Assembly: GCF_000740895.1 (NCBI RefSeq)
Contig: NC_025261.1
Span: 1,984,001 to 2,048,000, forward strand
Direction: 5' to 3'
Origin: Theileria orientalis strain Shintoku
Taxonomy: Eukaryota > Apicomplexa > Aconoidasida > Piroplasmida > Theileriidae
Length of the DNA stretch: 64,000 bases
The translations under genes and the position numbers were made by a program. Below are positions 23,363 through 34,407 of the stretch, piece after piece. The notes under the pieces are model-generated. The model made no database searches and was not told where the DNA came from. It saw only the letters and a program-made list of their open reading frames with translations. The number at the start of each line of letters is the position of its first letter. Position 1 is the first letter of the stretch.

Positions 23363-24755
23363 ATGTCTATTCTGGACCACTGGAATAATCCAAATTTAAA
23401 GTACTGCAATCTAGCAATTTTAACTGCAATTGGCATTATACAATCAGCCAGATATCTTATAAACAGGTATTCATAATTATATTAATCAATCGAATCAGAA
23501 ACTCGTCGGATGCAGTGGAATCATACTTGAAGGCACCAAACTCAGACAAGTTTCCCAGTACTGAGGAGTTATCGGATCCATTTTTTGAAATTAAAATGAC
23601 AAAAAATGATGTTAAGTTAAAAAAATTAGATTCAAAACAGTTTTGGGCAGTATTAGAGAATCAAAAAACAAAGGTATGCCACATATAGGTAAATATTGAC
23701 GAATTATGGATATACGAACCCAATTACCAATGTTTAGGAGCAAATTTACATGAAGTCAAACAGGTTCAAACAGTTAAAAATGGTACACTAAACACACGCA
23801 TGACAAATTTAATCAGGACCTCGAAAACATCAAAAGGTTTAAAAATGAGCCTTACCTCTTGAAAAAGAGCATACTAGAAATGTTTAACAAGGTACAACTT
23901 AGCTACTTGTGGTAGAATTTATTTCAATTATTAAACCATTACCATATACACCGGCCACAACAACTACTGTTACACACACCTAAATATGCTTGCGTGTAAA
24001 GACCCAATTCACACCAACTACAGGGTGATAAGTCAATCTCTGGGGATACTAAGTGGATACACATTAAAACAGTTCCTAAGCCTTCCACGGGTAACTCACA
24101 CTATAACTCACCGCACTAGCTACACGAATAACATTCGTCATCGTCGAAACAAATTATCTGTATAGAACAACTCGAAGGCCACACCGGCGAACTGCTGGTA
24201 CTCCTACTCATCGCACTGGCTGGCGTGGCCACAGTGGCTTACAAGTCAGTAAACTACATTAAGACCGTGCAATGCATCAGCTTCATAAAGAACTCGTGCA
24301 GAAACAGCAAAAAGGTCACCGACGTCATTGGCCAGAAAATGGTCCTGAGGAACCTGGACGGGGATCTGCGAACAAACTACTTCAGCGGAGACGTCATTTT
24401 GTCAGGGGACAACGGCAAGGAGCTGCTGGTGGTATGTAGCTAGTTACTTCACAGACTAGTTACTTCACCGACTAGTTACTAGTTATCAACTACCCAGCAC
24501 TACTTATCCATTACGCTACTGTTGCTACCACTAACCTCTAGTTGACTAGTGTTGCTACCACTAACCTCTAGTTGACTAGTGTTGCTACCACTAACCTCTA
24601 GTTGATTAGTGTTGCTACCACTAACCTCTAGTTGATTAGTGTTGCTACCACTAACCTCTAGTTGATTAGTGTTGCTACCACTAGCTAGCTAATACACTCT
24701 ATAATTACTAATACACACTAGTTTTACTAGCTATAAGCAGATGTGCAATGAATAA
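23363..24755 (+). CDS. Single-TM protein, unknown function
   Basis: Seven exons (23363-23466, 23499-23673, 23738-23782, 23817-23891, 24024-24090, 24166-24431, 24741-24755) total 249 codons in phase. Exon 5 is the least certain. Exon 6 holds a hydrophobic helix (LLVLLLIALAGVATVAY) followed by a soluble segment with IGQKMVLRNLDGDL and GDVILSGDNGKELLV. A membrane helix followed by a small beta domain with a G-x-I-x-L-x-G-x-x-G turn recalls mitochondrial TIM21 or COA1, but the match is weak. The last intron is the introner-like repeat, leaving only a four-residue final exon. Confidence 0.6.
24432..24740 (+). repeat. Introner-like repeat, copy B with 30-bp tandem units
   Basis: This intron has the 71-bp shared core at 24457-24527, then five 30-bp units starting at 24521 (GTTGCTACCACTAACCTCTA plus GTTGAYTAGT) and a partial sixth. 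It ends TTACTAGCTATAAGCAG. Its length (309 bp) equals that of copy A despite a different unit number. Sense orientation with respect to the host gene. Confidence 0.9.
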
Positions 24756-24850
24756 CGTGTAGAACATGGTCGTAATGCGAGACGATGCAATGCAATCCTT
24801 TAAATTACTCAAATTAAACATTAATCTCATGCACCAGTGATACATGCCCA

Positions 24851-27800
24851 CTAGTCGTCGTCGCTGGAGTCAGCCCCCTCGAAGTCGCTGGAGTCGGACG
24901 AGTCGCGGTAGCTCGAGTCGTCGTCGTCAGTGGGCTCCACGGAGCTCTCGTCGAGGTCGTCGTCCTCGGGCTCGTCAATCTCGATGTCAGAGTCGTCCTC
25001 ACCGAGGTCGGCCCCGGGGGCCGCCTGGGACTTGCCGGCGACCCTGCGCTTCTTCCTGCCCCTGGACGCCGCAGCGCCGGCGGCAGTGGCCTTGCCCACA
25101 AGGCTGCCGGCATCGGCGCCGTTCCTGGTCCCAGTTTTGGGGGCCTTGGCGAGGCCAGCGCCCCTGTCGGTCCTCGACCTAATGCCGCTGCTCATGGCAA
25201 CAGTGCCCTTCCTGGTCTCCTTAACGTCCTTGGCTCCCCTGGCCTCACCGTCCAACCTTCTCTTGGCCGCCTGCTCACGCGCCTTTCCAGCGGCAGTGCC
25301 GCTGGCGAGTGTGCCTGACGCGTCGTTCGGGCGCGCCTCCGAACTCAGGATGCTCGACCTGGCCCTGTAGTACAGTTCGAAGGGTCTTTGGTGCAGCTCA
25401 GGCTGCTTGTTGTTTTCCCAATATTTCGCAAACGTGTAGTCCACCCTTGAGCAGTTGCTGAAGACGTTTAGTTCGTCGTAGAGGCCAGTGATGTTAGACT
25501 GACCGCTGCCGGTGCCCCTTCCAGCGCCACTCTTCGCGGCGTTCTTGGCGCTGGAGTTGATGCCGCTGCTGACGATGGTGTTTGCGCTGGGGCTTTGTAT
25601 GTCGTCGCCACCCGTCGTGACGTGCACCGTGATGTCTGCCTCGTACTTGTCATCTCTGGCCCTCCTATAGGTGCCCGCTGACCCACTGCTGCTGCTGGTA
25701 ACTGAGGCGCCTGACCTGCTGGTGCTAACACTGCTTCCAACGTTGGCACTCGATTTCGCGGTCCCATGCGAACTGATACTGCTTGAGGCACTTCCGGAGA
25801 AGGTGCTCAACGAGTCCAACTTGCTGCTCGACTTGGGACCTGTGGACCTCGTCACTCTCGCGTTGACGTTGCTTATGCTCTTGACTACGTGTGGGTTGTA
25901 CGTCGAGTTGTACAGGTAAAGCTCCCACAAATTGCCCTACATAGCCATAAATTTCCAGCCACTCACCTCATTGATGTACTTTTGAATCAAATCAATGATT
26001 GCACAGTTAATTGAGTTATTGTAGTTACACAGTCCCATCTACACGTGTTATCAGCATCAATATGGTAACTGTTAATATGGTAGCAATCAACATTGCATAA
26101 TTATCATCATTGCATAATTATCAACATTGCATAATTATCATCATTGCATAATTATCAACATTGTAACTATCATCATTGCATAATTATCAAAGCGTCAAAA
26201 TACTAAAAATATCTACACACCTAAATGCGATACATAAATACATACATAACTATATATCCTTATATATATATATGTGTGTATCTAAATATGAAAAATAACT
26301 CAGTGATCCATCTATGAAAATTCTTACTTGAAGCAACTTCCTTATTAAATTCCTTGTGAAATCCTTATTCGTGTCTAGTATTTGCTCCACGAGGTTGAGA
26401 AATTTCAAAATATTCGAAGACTCGTACAATTTAGTGTTAAATACGTTTTCATATAAGACGTTAATATAAGAATTGCTACAAAAAGTCAGTCGGTTATATA
26501 AATAGCTAGCTCCTAACTATCAATTTCCTGGTTGTTACTAATGTTTACTAATGGTTACTAGTTTACTAATAGCAAATATTAATTCGTGGTAGCTACTAGT
26601 TACTAATTTACTAATGGCAACTAGTTTACTAGTACTTAACAATGGTACATGGTAATTACTAGTGATTAACAGTACTTAATACTAACTTAACTGGGTCAAT
26701 GTTGTGTAGTAGCAGTAACAACAAAATCGTTATTGACGACGACCTCGTCTCACGTGACAAATGGTACAGATTCTTGTCAATTCCATTACTGATTAGCAAG
26801 TTTCTCTTTTCCTCGTAGAGGTTCACCTTCTTGTAGTGGTTGAGCAGCTTGTTGGTAAACAACAGCAGGACCTTAATGACCCTGTTGCACTCATCCAGCC
26901 TGTACAGACCAGCTACGAAGACTGCTCTGTTTGAAGTTACTGCTGCATTATTTGATCATATCAATTATTAAGAACCACGACTAGCTAAATAATGACACTA
27001 ATACTAGACAACACCCTAGGTGTGTGAAATAATATTTAAACAGTAACATGCATTGGTAACTCACCGGCACTTGCATTAGTGTTTGACGACCCCTTGACAC
27101 TGGCGCCAGCTCCATTCGCCATCTTTGGAGCCCGTCCCGTGAACAATAACAACAGATTCACGTTGTTATTCATCATCGTGGACACCAGCTCCGCATCAGC
27201 CCTAAACGCAGTCAACTACATAGAAGCTTACTTGGTGTACTGGAGCTTAGAGATGTACAGGATGAAGCGGTAAATGTTCTTAAGGATCGGCACCAATTCG
27301 GAACCTAAATTACTCAATCACTCTTAATATCTCTGAGCTACACAATAATACTAGTAGCAGTAGTCAACTAGCGGTTAGTACTAGTAACCGTAATGTACTT
27401 GATAACTGGTAGTGTGTATTAGTAATTATAGAGTGTATTAGCTAGCTAGTGGTAGCAACACTAGTCAACTAGAGGTTAGTGGTAGCAACACTAGTCAACT
27501 AGAGGTTAGTGGTAGCAACAGTAGCGTAATGGATAAGTAGTGCTGGGTAGTTGATAACTAGTAACTAGTCGGTGAAGTAACTAGCTGGAATAAATAACTG
27601 TAGCAACTGCTAACTGAATGGGCACTCACACATGCTGTTCAGCATCTTCCTCGTACTGAGTTTTAAATTCTTTTGGGCACCCTTTCGCGTCATTCTCTGG
27701 CCTCGGAAGTCCCTACCACCGCCCTTGGTGCCATTAAACGCAATTTCGTTTAACTTATACGAACTCTCTGCCTTAACAGCTCTAACAAAGCCGCCATCGT

Positions 27801-29178
27801 CCACCGCACTGCCGGTGGACTTGTCCTTGGCATTGTCCTCGACAAAACCGTTTATCAGCGACTCAATGCTGCCCACTGAACTGTCCAACTGGGTGACTAT
27901 CTTCTTAACGACGACCGTCTTCATGTTCGGGTGGTTGAGTAGCAGCGTGTCCAGCATCTTAAACACGTAAGAGGACATCTTGTTGTTCTTGTGCGTCAGC
28001 CTGTTGACGATCAGGTCCAGAAGCAGGTCCTCCTGCTCCGGCTTCTGAATTAGCATCTGGAGCACCAGGTTTGAGGAGCTTTTTTGCAGAAAGTCGACGC
28101 CCCTGTTCATCATGTCCGCGAGCTCCTGAACAATCCATTAGCCGATGTACAAATACTAATACCAATACCTAGTATACGAGTCATAGCAGACTGTTACACA
28201 ATAGGCATTAACTAGTAAAATACGTGTATGAACGACGAGTATATCCCCTTGAGGTAGTCCTCGAATGTAATGGCCAGTAGCAGGGTCAGCGCGTCAAACT
28301 CCAACGTATCCCAGCCCTTGGTGTCCTTTCCGGCGCCCTCTTTACGGTCGCTTTTGGCCACGCCATTCGTGTTAGCTTTTCGGGACCTGTTCTCGTCCTC
28401 ATTGGCTTCACTGTCTGAATCTGAGGCTACTATCTCCTCTCGGGATTGGGAGGCCCAGGATTTTAACCTAGAGGATAGGTACTCTAAAACCCGCACATCC
28501 TGGTCGTCGATGTATTTCAACTTCCGGAGCGGCAGCACCTCCATGAACGACGAGTACATCAGGTCTGTACACTTCGCCTTGACTCTGAGTTTATCGGACT
28601 TGGCTAGGTTCAGCAGTCGATTAAACATGGTCCAGTTAAACACACAATTATTGTGAATCAGAACTGCTACGGAGTCTACCTTATCTGCAAAGGTTGCCGT
28701 CTTCGACGATTTGGGGGATTTTTGACCCTTCCGATCCTTCGGAGGCCTCCCTACTGTGTTGGTGTCAATAATAGTAGATAAGAGTCGCAATAACTAAAAT
28801 ATAACCAATTTTAAGCAGGCACATAAAATTCAAAGCCGGTAACTTAATATTAATAGTAGGTATATTGGTGGAATAACTAAAATTACCTCTTGGTACAAAC
28901 GGATCGTCCGCAGTCATATGTAACCATTTTTGTTCAAAATCAGTTTTACACACTAGTAAAACATACTTTTTAGAAATACTGTACATCAATTCCCTGCCGA
29001 TCTTTCCGATCTTCTCCACGCTAAGGCCGCTAAGACCCGTTAGAAGGGTTGAGCGTTTAGCGGGGGGAAGGCTTGAGGATAACGTGTCGGGAAGACTGTG
29101 CCATTTATTATTAGTATAAACAGTCAACAGTTTATTGATTGTCTCTTCTGAAATGAGCCTAACATCTGAAGATTCCAT
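24851..29178 (-). CDS. NOC1/MAK21-like ribosome biogenesis factor (CBF family)
   Basis: Nine exons (29178-28887, 28753-28224, 28125-27630, 27304-27232, 27201-27065, 26942-26687, 26475-26328, 26038-25967, 25936-24851) keep phase and give 1,029 aa. NOC1/MAK21 acts in the nucleolus with NOC2 on early 60S precursors. Landmarks in family order: RVKAKCTDLMYSSF followed by EVLPLRKLKYIDDQ; FEDYLKGIYSSF; the LLLLFTGRAPK segment; the LYENVFNTKLYESS segment ending in RKLLQ; and LWELYLYNSTYNPHVV (family: LWEL..HYHP.V). The C-terminal half is Ala/Gly/Ser/Lys-rich and ends in an acidic Asp/Ser tail, as in other NOC proteins. Two introns carry repeats. Confidence 0.82.
26086..26190. repeat. 18-bp tandem repeat in NOC1 intron
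   Basis: Alternating copies of CATTGCATAATTATCAT and CATTGCATAATTATCAA, with some units shortened, lie in the NOC1 intron between 26039 and 26327. Simple minisatellite; no coding capacity. Confidence 0.85.
27305..27629 (-). repeat. Introner-like repeat, copy C (NOC1 intron)
   Basis: This NOC1 intron contains the 71-bp core at 27513-27583, matching copies A and B base for base as read by eye, plus two 30-bp units. The neighbouring sequence GTACATTACGGTTACTA is also in copy A. On the host sense strand the order is core then 30-bp units, as in the other two copies. Confidence 0.88.
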
Positions 29179-29618
29179 CCTCTAAACAAACATAAGGACA
29201 AGAACTAGATTAATAAAACAGGTAACAGATCATCATTTTCAAAACTCTTTTGTGAATACTAGGAGCTATTCAATTAGTTGCTATATCTCAAGCTGTATAA
29301 ACAGTTGTGTCGACTAAAAAAAAGTCCCAATTTTAAAGTCCCAGTATAAAAAATTGTGGAATCTCACACCATAAAAACCTGTTGCAATTTGCATCCACTT
29401 TTGACTCTTTTCCCGGGAATAGGCTTTTACATTCTGACAAACGAACATAAAATATACTATTAATGCTGGCCCTCAAAGATGTCATTGATTGCTGATTGGA
29501 TGTGTAATTGGATACTGCCCTGTCTAATTGCCCATATAAATGTGTAATGGGCAACCTTGTGTATTAATTTATTTAAAATTAATTTGTGAAAAGTAAATAA
29601 TTAATCGAAAAGGTTTAT
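29179..29618. other. Divergent intergenic region
   Basis: AT-rich promoter spacer between NOC1 (minus) and the NOG1-like gene (plus). A minus-strand open frame (29333-29554) lacks conserved features and is not called. Confidence 0.55.
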
Positions 29619-31874
29619 ATGTTTATATTAAAGGCCACAAATGTGTTATTCTTGGCCGCAATAATAAGCACACTTTACAATTTAGGTGTTCAAGCCTTCC
29701 TTAGGAGAGGTAGGCTAAATGGAATGATAAATGTTTCTGGATTATCATTTATACCAAATTATACCAACAAGAATAGCTTTTTAAGGAGTAATGGAGTTTA
29801 TTCTTCCAGAAATCCTGAACAATTAAGTGACTCGGATTTAAATGGTGTGTACAGAGATTTCCATAGTACCGGAGTCAGCTCGACAGATATCGCTAATAAT
29901 GGGTTCATGGATGATTTTAAGAGTACCAGCAGTGATAATTTAACTGATATCGCAGGAAACGTTGGCCAACGGCAGCCAGTTCCAGACGGTAGTGATGGTG
30001 ATGTTGCCAGGGAGGGAAAAGAGGTGTTAGTCTTTTCAGATTTCACTGACCTTTATAAGAATTTACATAACTCGAATAGTTCGTTAAAACAAATCTCAGA
30101 TAGCGCTACTGATACACAAAATAGCACCATTGACACGCGGGATGAGAGCACGTTTTATCCCATTGAATACACTGATCCACTGGAGCACAACGCACCAGAC
30201 GCCGTGACGCACACTTTGGCCAGACGCAAATACGAGAAAAGACTGTTTAAAAAACTGCCACAGATCGTGGATACTAGCCTATTTCTAGTCAGATCAAAGG
30301 CATATGTGAAAGGAAGAATAGGCTCAAAGTGTGACCTGAGCGTGTTTGATTCAAATAGAGTTAGCACAAAACCAATGTTACCAATTGAAACAAAAAGAGG
30401 AAACCGTAATAAGTCACATAGGTCAAGATCGGACCTGAAGGAGTCACTGGACGGACCGGATCAGAAGCCATTCGCTAGCATTGGGACGGTACTCCCGGGA
30501 GTATTCACAGGATTACACACGCTGAAGCACACAAAAAAGCGCATCATCCGCGAACTGAAGGTGAAGCTGGACCTATACGTTAAAACGCTAAGTTCACAGC
30601 TGAAGAACGTAATTGAGTTCTATAAGCAGCTGGTGAAGTACATACACCCATTTCAGTACAACCTGTTTAGAACAACAATACACGACCTGTACGCAACAGG
30701 AGAGTCAAAGGTCGCATTTGACGATATATTGGAACGAATGGGCGAGGCAAAGAAGCGTCTGGTCAGCAGAGGAAAGGAGATCAACAGACAGTTAAACAGT
30801 ACCGGGGGCGGCAACAGTAGCATAAAGAGATGCAGAGAAGCGTTCGACTTCGTTAAAGTTAACATATTCCAACTGGACGCACTGTACAGTAGCTTTCAAA
30901 GCCTATACGATCAATACTCGGAATACTATAGAGTGTTGGCGAAGTTGCCAGTGGTAGACATAGAGAAGCCGATAGTGGCAATAATAGGCCACGTGAACAT
31001 AGGGAAGACGACGCTGTACAACAGGATATCGGAAAGCGCGATGAGTGTAAGTACTTCCAGCACCGCAAGTGGTAAGTCGCAGCTTAAGACGCCAGATATT
31101 GACCACATTACTAGATTCTGGGACACACTTAACGGGTACCGGCGAGGTAGGAACGTCATTGGGGCTGATGTGGTCAAACCTAAAGGCCACAAACAAGCAA
31201 AAGGCAAAAGTGGCAGACTATAAGTTCACCACGCGAGGAATAAACAAATGTACACTAACCTACGGCCTTAACAACTTCATGTACGAAGGGCAGCTTATCG
31301 ACACGCCTGGGCTGCTTTGGCGCGAAGGACACACCAACTTTAACCCCTACGAGCGACTGACAGTAGGTCTTAGCTGCCCTTATAGTTACTGATACTTGAT
31401 ACTACCAGTTTGTTTATAACTTGCTACGACTGACGGTTGTTAGTAGTGTTTATACAACCACGGTTACTAGTTACTACTAGTAATAGTTACATAGTTAGTT
31501 CCACTCCTGATACTAATAGTGCCTAATACGGTTAATATAGTACTCCGTCTTAAAGGATTTACCCAGCGGAGTTCTGTTCTGCTTTGATACAAGTAATTCA
31601 CTTGACGAACAGATTAGTTTATACACATCACTGAGAAATAGGTTCCCACGCAGGCCATGGTAAGACAAGTAGATATCATTTTGAGAGTTAAATATATGAA
31701 TAACGACTAACGATTGTATCACATTTTGTAAAGGTTGACAATAAATTAATCACAAATTGAATATTTTGTACTCTAATAATAATAATTACTAGGCTTAACG
31801 TGGTTGTGAAAGGAAATCAGGAATTGAGTGGCCTGGTAAGATTTTGTGAAAACGATAAGTACGTAGGAGGATGA
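29619..31874 (+). CDS. NOG1-family GTPase with organelle-type leader
   Basis: Four exons (29619-31071, 31115-31362, 31541-31659, 31793-31874) keep phase and give 633 aa. The start MFILKATNVLFLAAIISTLY has signal-peptide character, followed by a basic Arg/Asn/Ser-rich stretch and a long Ser/Asp-rich linker. This is the bipartite pattern of apicoplast proteins. A helical NOG1-like N-terminal domain precedes the GTPase: G1 IIGHVNIGKTTLYNRI, G2 region FTTRG, G3 LIDTPGLL, and a block GVLFCFDTSN then DEQISLY that is specific to NOG1 (family: VLFF.DLSE..EEQI). The expected G4 NKxD reads VVVKGNQE, so guanine recognition may be altered. A GTAAGA within the last exon could start another intron. Confidence 0.75.
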
Positions 31875-32385
31875 GACAGTTAAACCCGAAGAATGTTATC
31901 GCAGAATTAATTCAATCTTCGCACGTTTACACGAAATACTAAATCTGTAATCTGTGGCTTTATTGATTAAGTTGGCCAAGTGTTGGTGGACAGTCGATTT
32001 ACACACCTGCGAAAGACGAACACCAATATGTTGATTTGAGGTCATTTTTAAGCTTCTGTTAGCGCTTAATATCTTAAAATATGCCTACACACTTACGAAA
32101 TTGTCCTATTCACGTATTAAACGCATATCGGTCACATATTTGCATGCTTTATATTATTGCTCTATTGGATCAATCGAAACTCTGTCAGCTAACTACATGC
32201 AAAAAAACTAAATAAAATGACAATAACTAGCTTAATATACTATAATGACCACAGTTAAAGTAAAAATAGATATTAAATCATTTAATTTTAACACAAAGAA
32301 TATTTTATTGGCATAGATCTGAATTGGCCACTTGAGTGAATTGTCAATTACACATTGTATGACTTATATTGTATAATCAGCATAA
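31875..32385. other. Intergenic region
   Basis: AT-rich spacer at the border of the FAINT island. No coding or RNA signal recognised, apart from a possible unseen 3' exon of the NOG1-like gene. Confidence 0.5.
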
Positions 32386-33024
32386 ATGGTTGTATATACA
32401 GTGTTTCGAGGCATTTTATTGTCTTTTCTGTTAATCGATCATAGATTTTTGGTAAAGTGCTCACCTAAAAAGGATCGAGCTCCACCGCCTCCAAATAACG
32501 AGATAACCCAAAGTGATATCAACGCCACTATTATACCAACTAAAGATGAATCGGATCTTTCTTCAGATTTAAGTCAGGTAATCTTTGTAAGTCCTGACGG
32601 TGCTCCTGAAAGGCCATCTTATTCCAATGGTATTGCTAGCGCTGATTCTGAAGAACCATCACTTACCAGTCTTGTCGAGAATGCCGAACCAGTTAAAACG
32701 GAAGAAACAGAAATTAAACACAAAACTGGAATTGATTTGGACGTAGAAAATATGTTCAGCAAGTATTATTCGTATAAGAAAGATGGTTATACTGTTACAT
32801 ACACTGCAAAAAGTGAATACCTGTTCACTTTGGTTAAAAGGTATAGTACTGTTTTATGGAAAGCAAAAAATTCCAGAGAATACTCAGATAAAGTGGTCTT
32901 CGATTGCGCAATGAAACGGGTTACTATATTTCAGTTAGACGGTAAGAAAAAAATATTCCAAAGGGTAAAGTCTGGATGTTGCATGAGAACTAAGTGGGAA
33001 GAAATAGTTGAAATTTCAGGGTAA
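32386..33024 (+). CDS. Secreted FAINT-domain protein, SVSP-like
   Basis: A single exon of 212 aa. An N-terminal hydrophobic segment (FRGILLSFLLIDHRFLVKCS) is probably a signal peptide. A Pro/Ser/Glu/Asp-rich disordered region follows (about residues 28-118). The C-terminal FAINT domain has the pattern LWKAKNSREYSDKVVF, VTIFQLDGKKKIFQ and TKWEEI. The same end pattern (W-K, V-x-x, W-x-x-I) is in the gene at 54321-55643. The combination of signal peptide, disordered acidic/Pro region and FAINT domain is that of Theileria SVSP and TashAT-type proteins, secreted into the host leukocyte in transforming species. Role here unknown. Confidence 0.78.
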   Translation: MVVYTVFRGILLSFLLIDHRFLVKCSPKKDRAPPPPNNEITQSDINATIIPTKDESDLSSDLSQVIFVSPDGAPERPSYSNGIASADSEEPSLTSLVENAEPVKTEETEIKHKTGIDLDVENMFSKYYSYKKDGYTVTYTAKSEYLFTLVKRYSTVLWKAKNSREYSDKVVFDCAMKRVTIFQLDGKKKIFQRVKSGCCMRTKWEEIVEISG

Positions 33025-33435
33025 TCAACTGTCAGACAAGCATATTATCAAAAATTTAATGATTTAATGAACAAATTTTAAAAAATTAGTCAGATAATGT
33101 ACTATAACCATGTTTTGGGATACCCATCCCTCGACATCATCCAAGTCACAAAGACACATCTAAGTTTTATTTAACATGTAAGCATCAATTTTTTGTAATG
33201 TATACAAATTATATAGTTTATATATGTTCGTTTGGTATAATTATTAATCGTAATGGTATTATCTTTGAAGATCTACAAATTGCGTGTGTAATCTGTGTGT
33301 AGTAGGATAACCCAATGACAATAAACAAATCAATATAAAATTCAATTTAAATTATATTAATAGTCAGTATAAAACTATTTATCATCTAATTGTTACATAT
33401 TTAAACCAAATTTGATCAAACGGCATATTTTTATA
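33025..33435. other. Intergenic region
   Basis: Very AT-rich spacer between two FAINT-island genes; nothing further recognised. Confidence 0.6.
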
Positions 33436-34407
33436 ATGGTCGAAATAACAATAGATCTTGATAATAAGGGTGTTCCTTATAATTCAGGAATTGTGGAAAT
33501 AATATTTTCCCTATTGCCATATAAAGAGTGTGATGTTATAGATAGGAAAACGCAGTACCCAGTCGTAAATTCTAAGTTAAAATGTCTTGAAAGCAAAATT
33601 CTAGGAGTGAAAATAGAAAACAACAGAATTTTTGATAATGTTAATTACGTTTACGTCTTTTTCTCAACAATGAATAATAAAGTTCCCTTAGTTTTTGGGG
33701 TTTCTACTGGAACTGAGGATAAGGTAGTTTACTATACAGGGTTCGCCAAGAGACATGGAACTCACCAACTGTCCTCACTGAAAAAGGTGTCTAAAGAAAA
33801 TCTGCTTGACGTTGTTATTGGGGAAAGTGACAGAGTTAACAATACCTTGACTTACTTGTTGGATAAAAGAACAAGTTATAACAATATTAAGGTGACAGCA
33901 ATGGAGAAGCATCAAGCTAGTGATCCTGAAATTTTCAAACACACACCAGATAAGATAGAAAAAAGTGCCCATTTACTCATTCTGTCAAATTACAAAAAAT
34001 CTATTACTGAACCTGACGTTTCATCATTTTTGATCCCCGAGATGCGTGTTCATTGGTACCAAATAGATCAGGGTCCGGAAAAGCTAATTCCCCTAGCATT
34101 TGATTACACTATGAATGAGCTTTACTATTTTTACACTAGGGATAAAAACAACGGGAGTAAATGGACAAATTTCCTCAACAATCGTCATAATATTTTAAAA
34201 ACAACAACCGGAGAGCAAACAGAAATGAACAATATAGAAAAAAAATTGCCTGAAAAGATCGAAGATCAAAAGCCTTATGGATTTAATGCTCTTTTCTTGG
34301 GATTAATCTTCTATATACTATTTACCATAGGATTTTGTTTGCCTCCACTATATAAGATATATAGACATGCAATGAAAAAATACATTGGCAAACGTTCAAC
34401 ATATTAA
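33436..34407 (+). CDS. FAINT-like protein with C-terminal TM anchor
   Basis: A single exon from the ATG at 33436 (323 aa); an in-frame TTG eight codons upstream is not a likely start. There is no signal peptide. FAINT-like strands occur at VNYVYVFFSTMNNKVPLVFG and at MRVHWYQIDQ followed by LIPLAFDYTMNELYYFY. A single TM helix (FNALFLGLIFYILFTIGFCL) lies about 35 residues from the end, followed by a basic tail (KKYIGKRSTY). It shares this layout with 35858-37060 and, so far as visible, with 1-1201. Probably membrane-bound with the FAINT part on one side; topology and role unknown. Confidence 0.78.
   Translation: MVEITIDLDNKGVPYNSGIVEIIFSLLPYKECDVIDRKTQYPVVNSKLKCLESKILGVKIENNRIFDNVNYVYVFFSTMNNKVPLVFGVSTGTEDKVVYYTGFAKRHGTHQLSSLKKVSKENLLDVVIGESDRVNNTLTYLLDKRTSYNNIKVTAMEKHQASDPEIFKHTPDKIEKSAHLLILSNYKKSITEPDVSSFLIPEMRVHWYQIDQGPEKLIPLAFDYTMNELYYFYTRDKNNGSKWTNFLNNRHNILKTTTGEQTEMNNIEKKLPEKIEDQKPYGFNALFLGLIFYILFTIGFCLPPLYKIYRHAMKKYIGKRSTY

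Noticed and set aside
24521..24690. CRISPR-like array of 30-bp repeats
   Set aside because: The units are directly abutting with no unique spacers, lie inside a spliceosomal intron of a eukaryotic gene, and have no cas genes nearby.
29333..29554. Minus-strand 73-codon frame between NOC1 and the NOG1-like gene
   Set aside because: AT-rich, no recognisable motif, and lies in the divergent promoter region.
33412..33435. TTG start extending the FAINT-like protein by eight codons
   Set aside because: Nuclear genes of piroplasms start at ATG; the first ATG in frame is at 33436.
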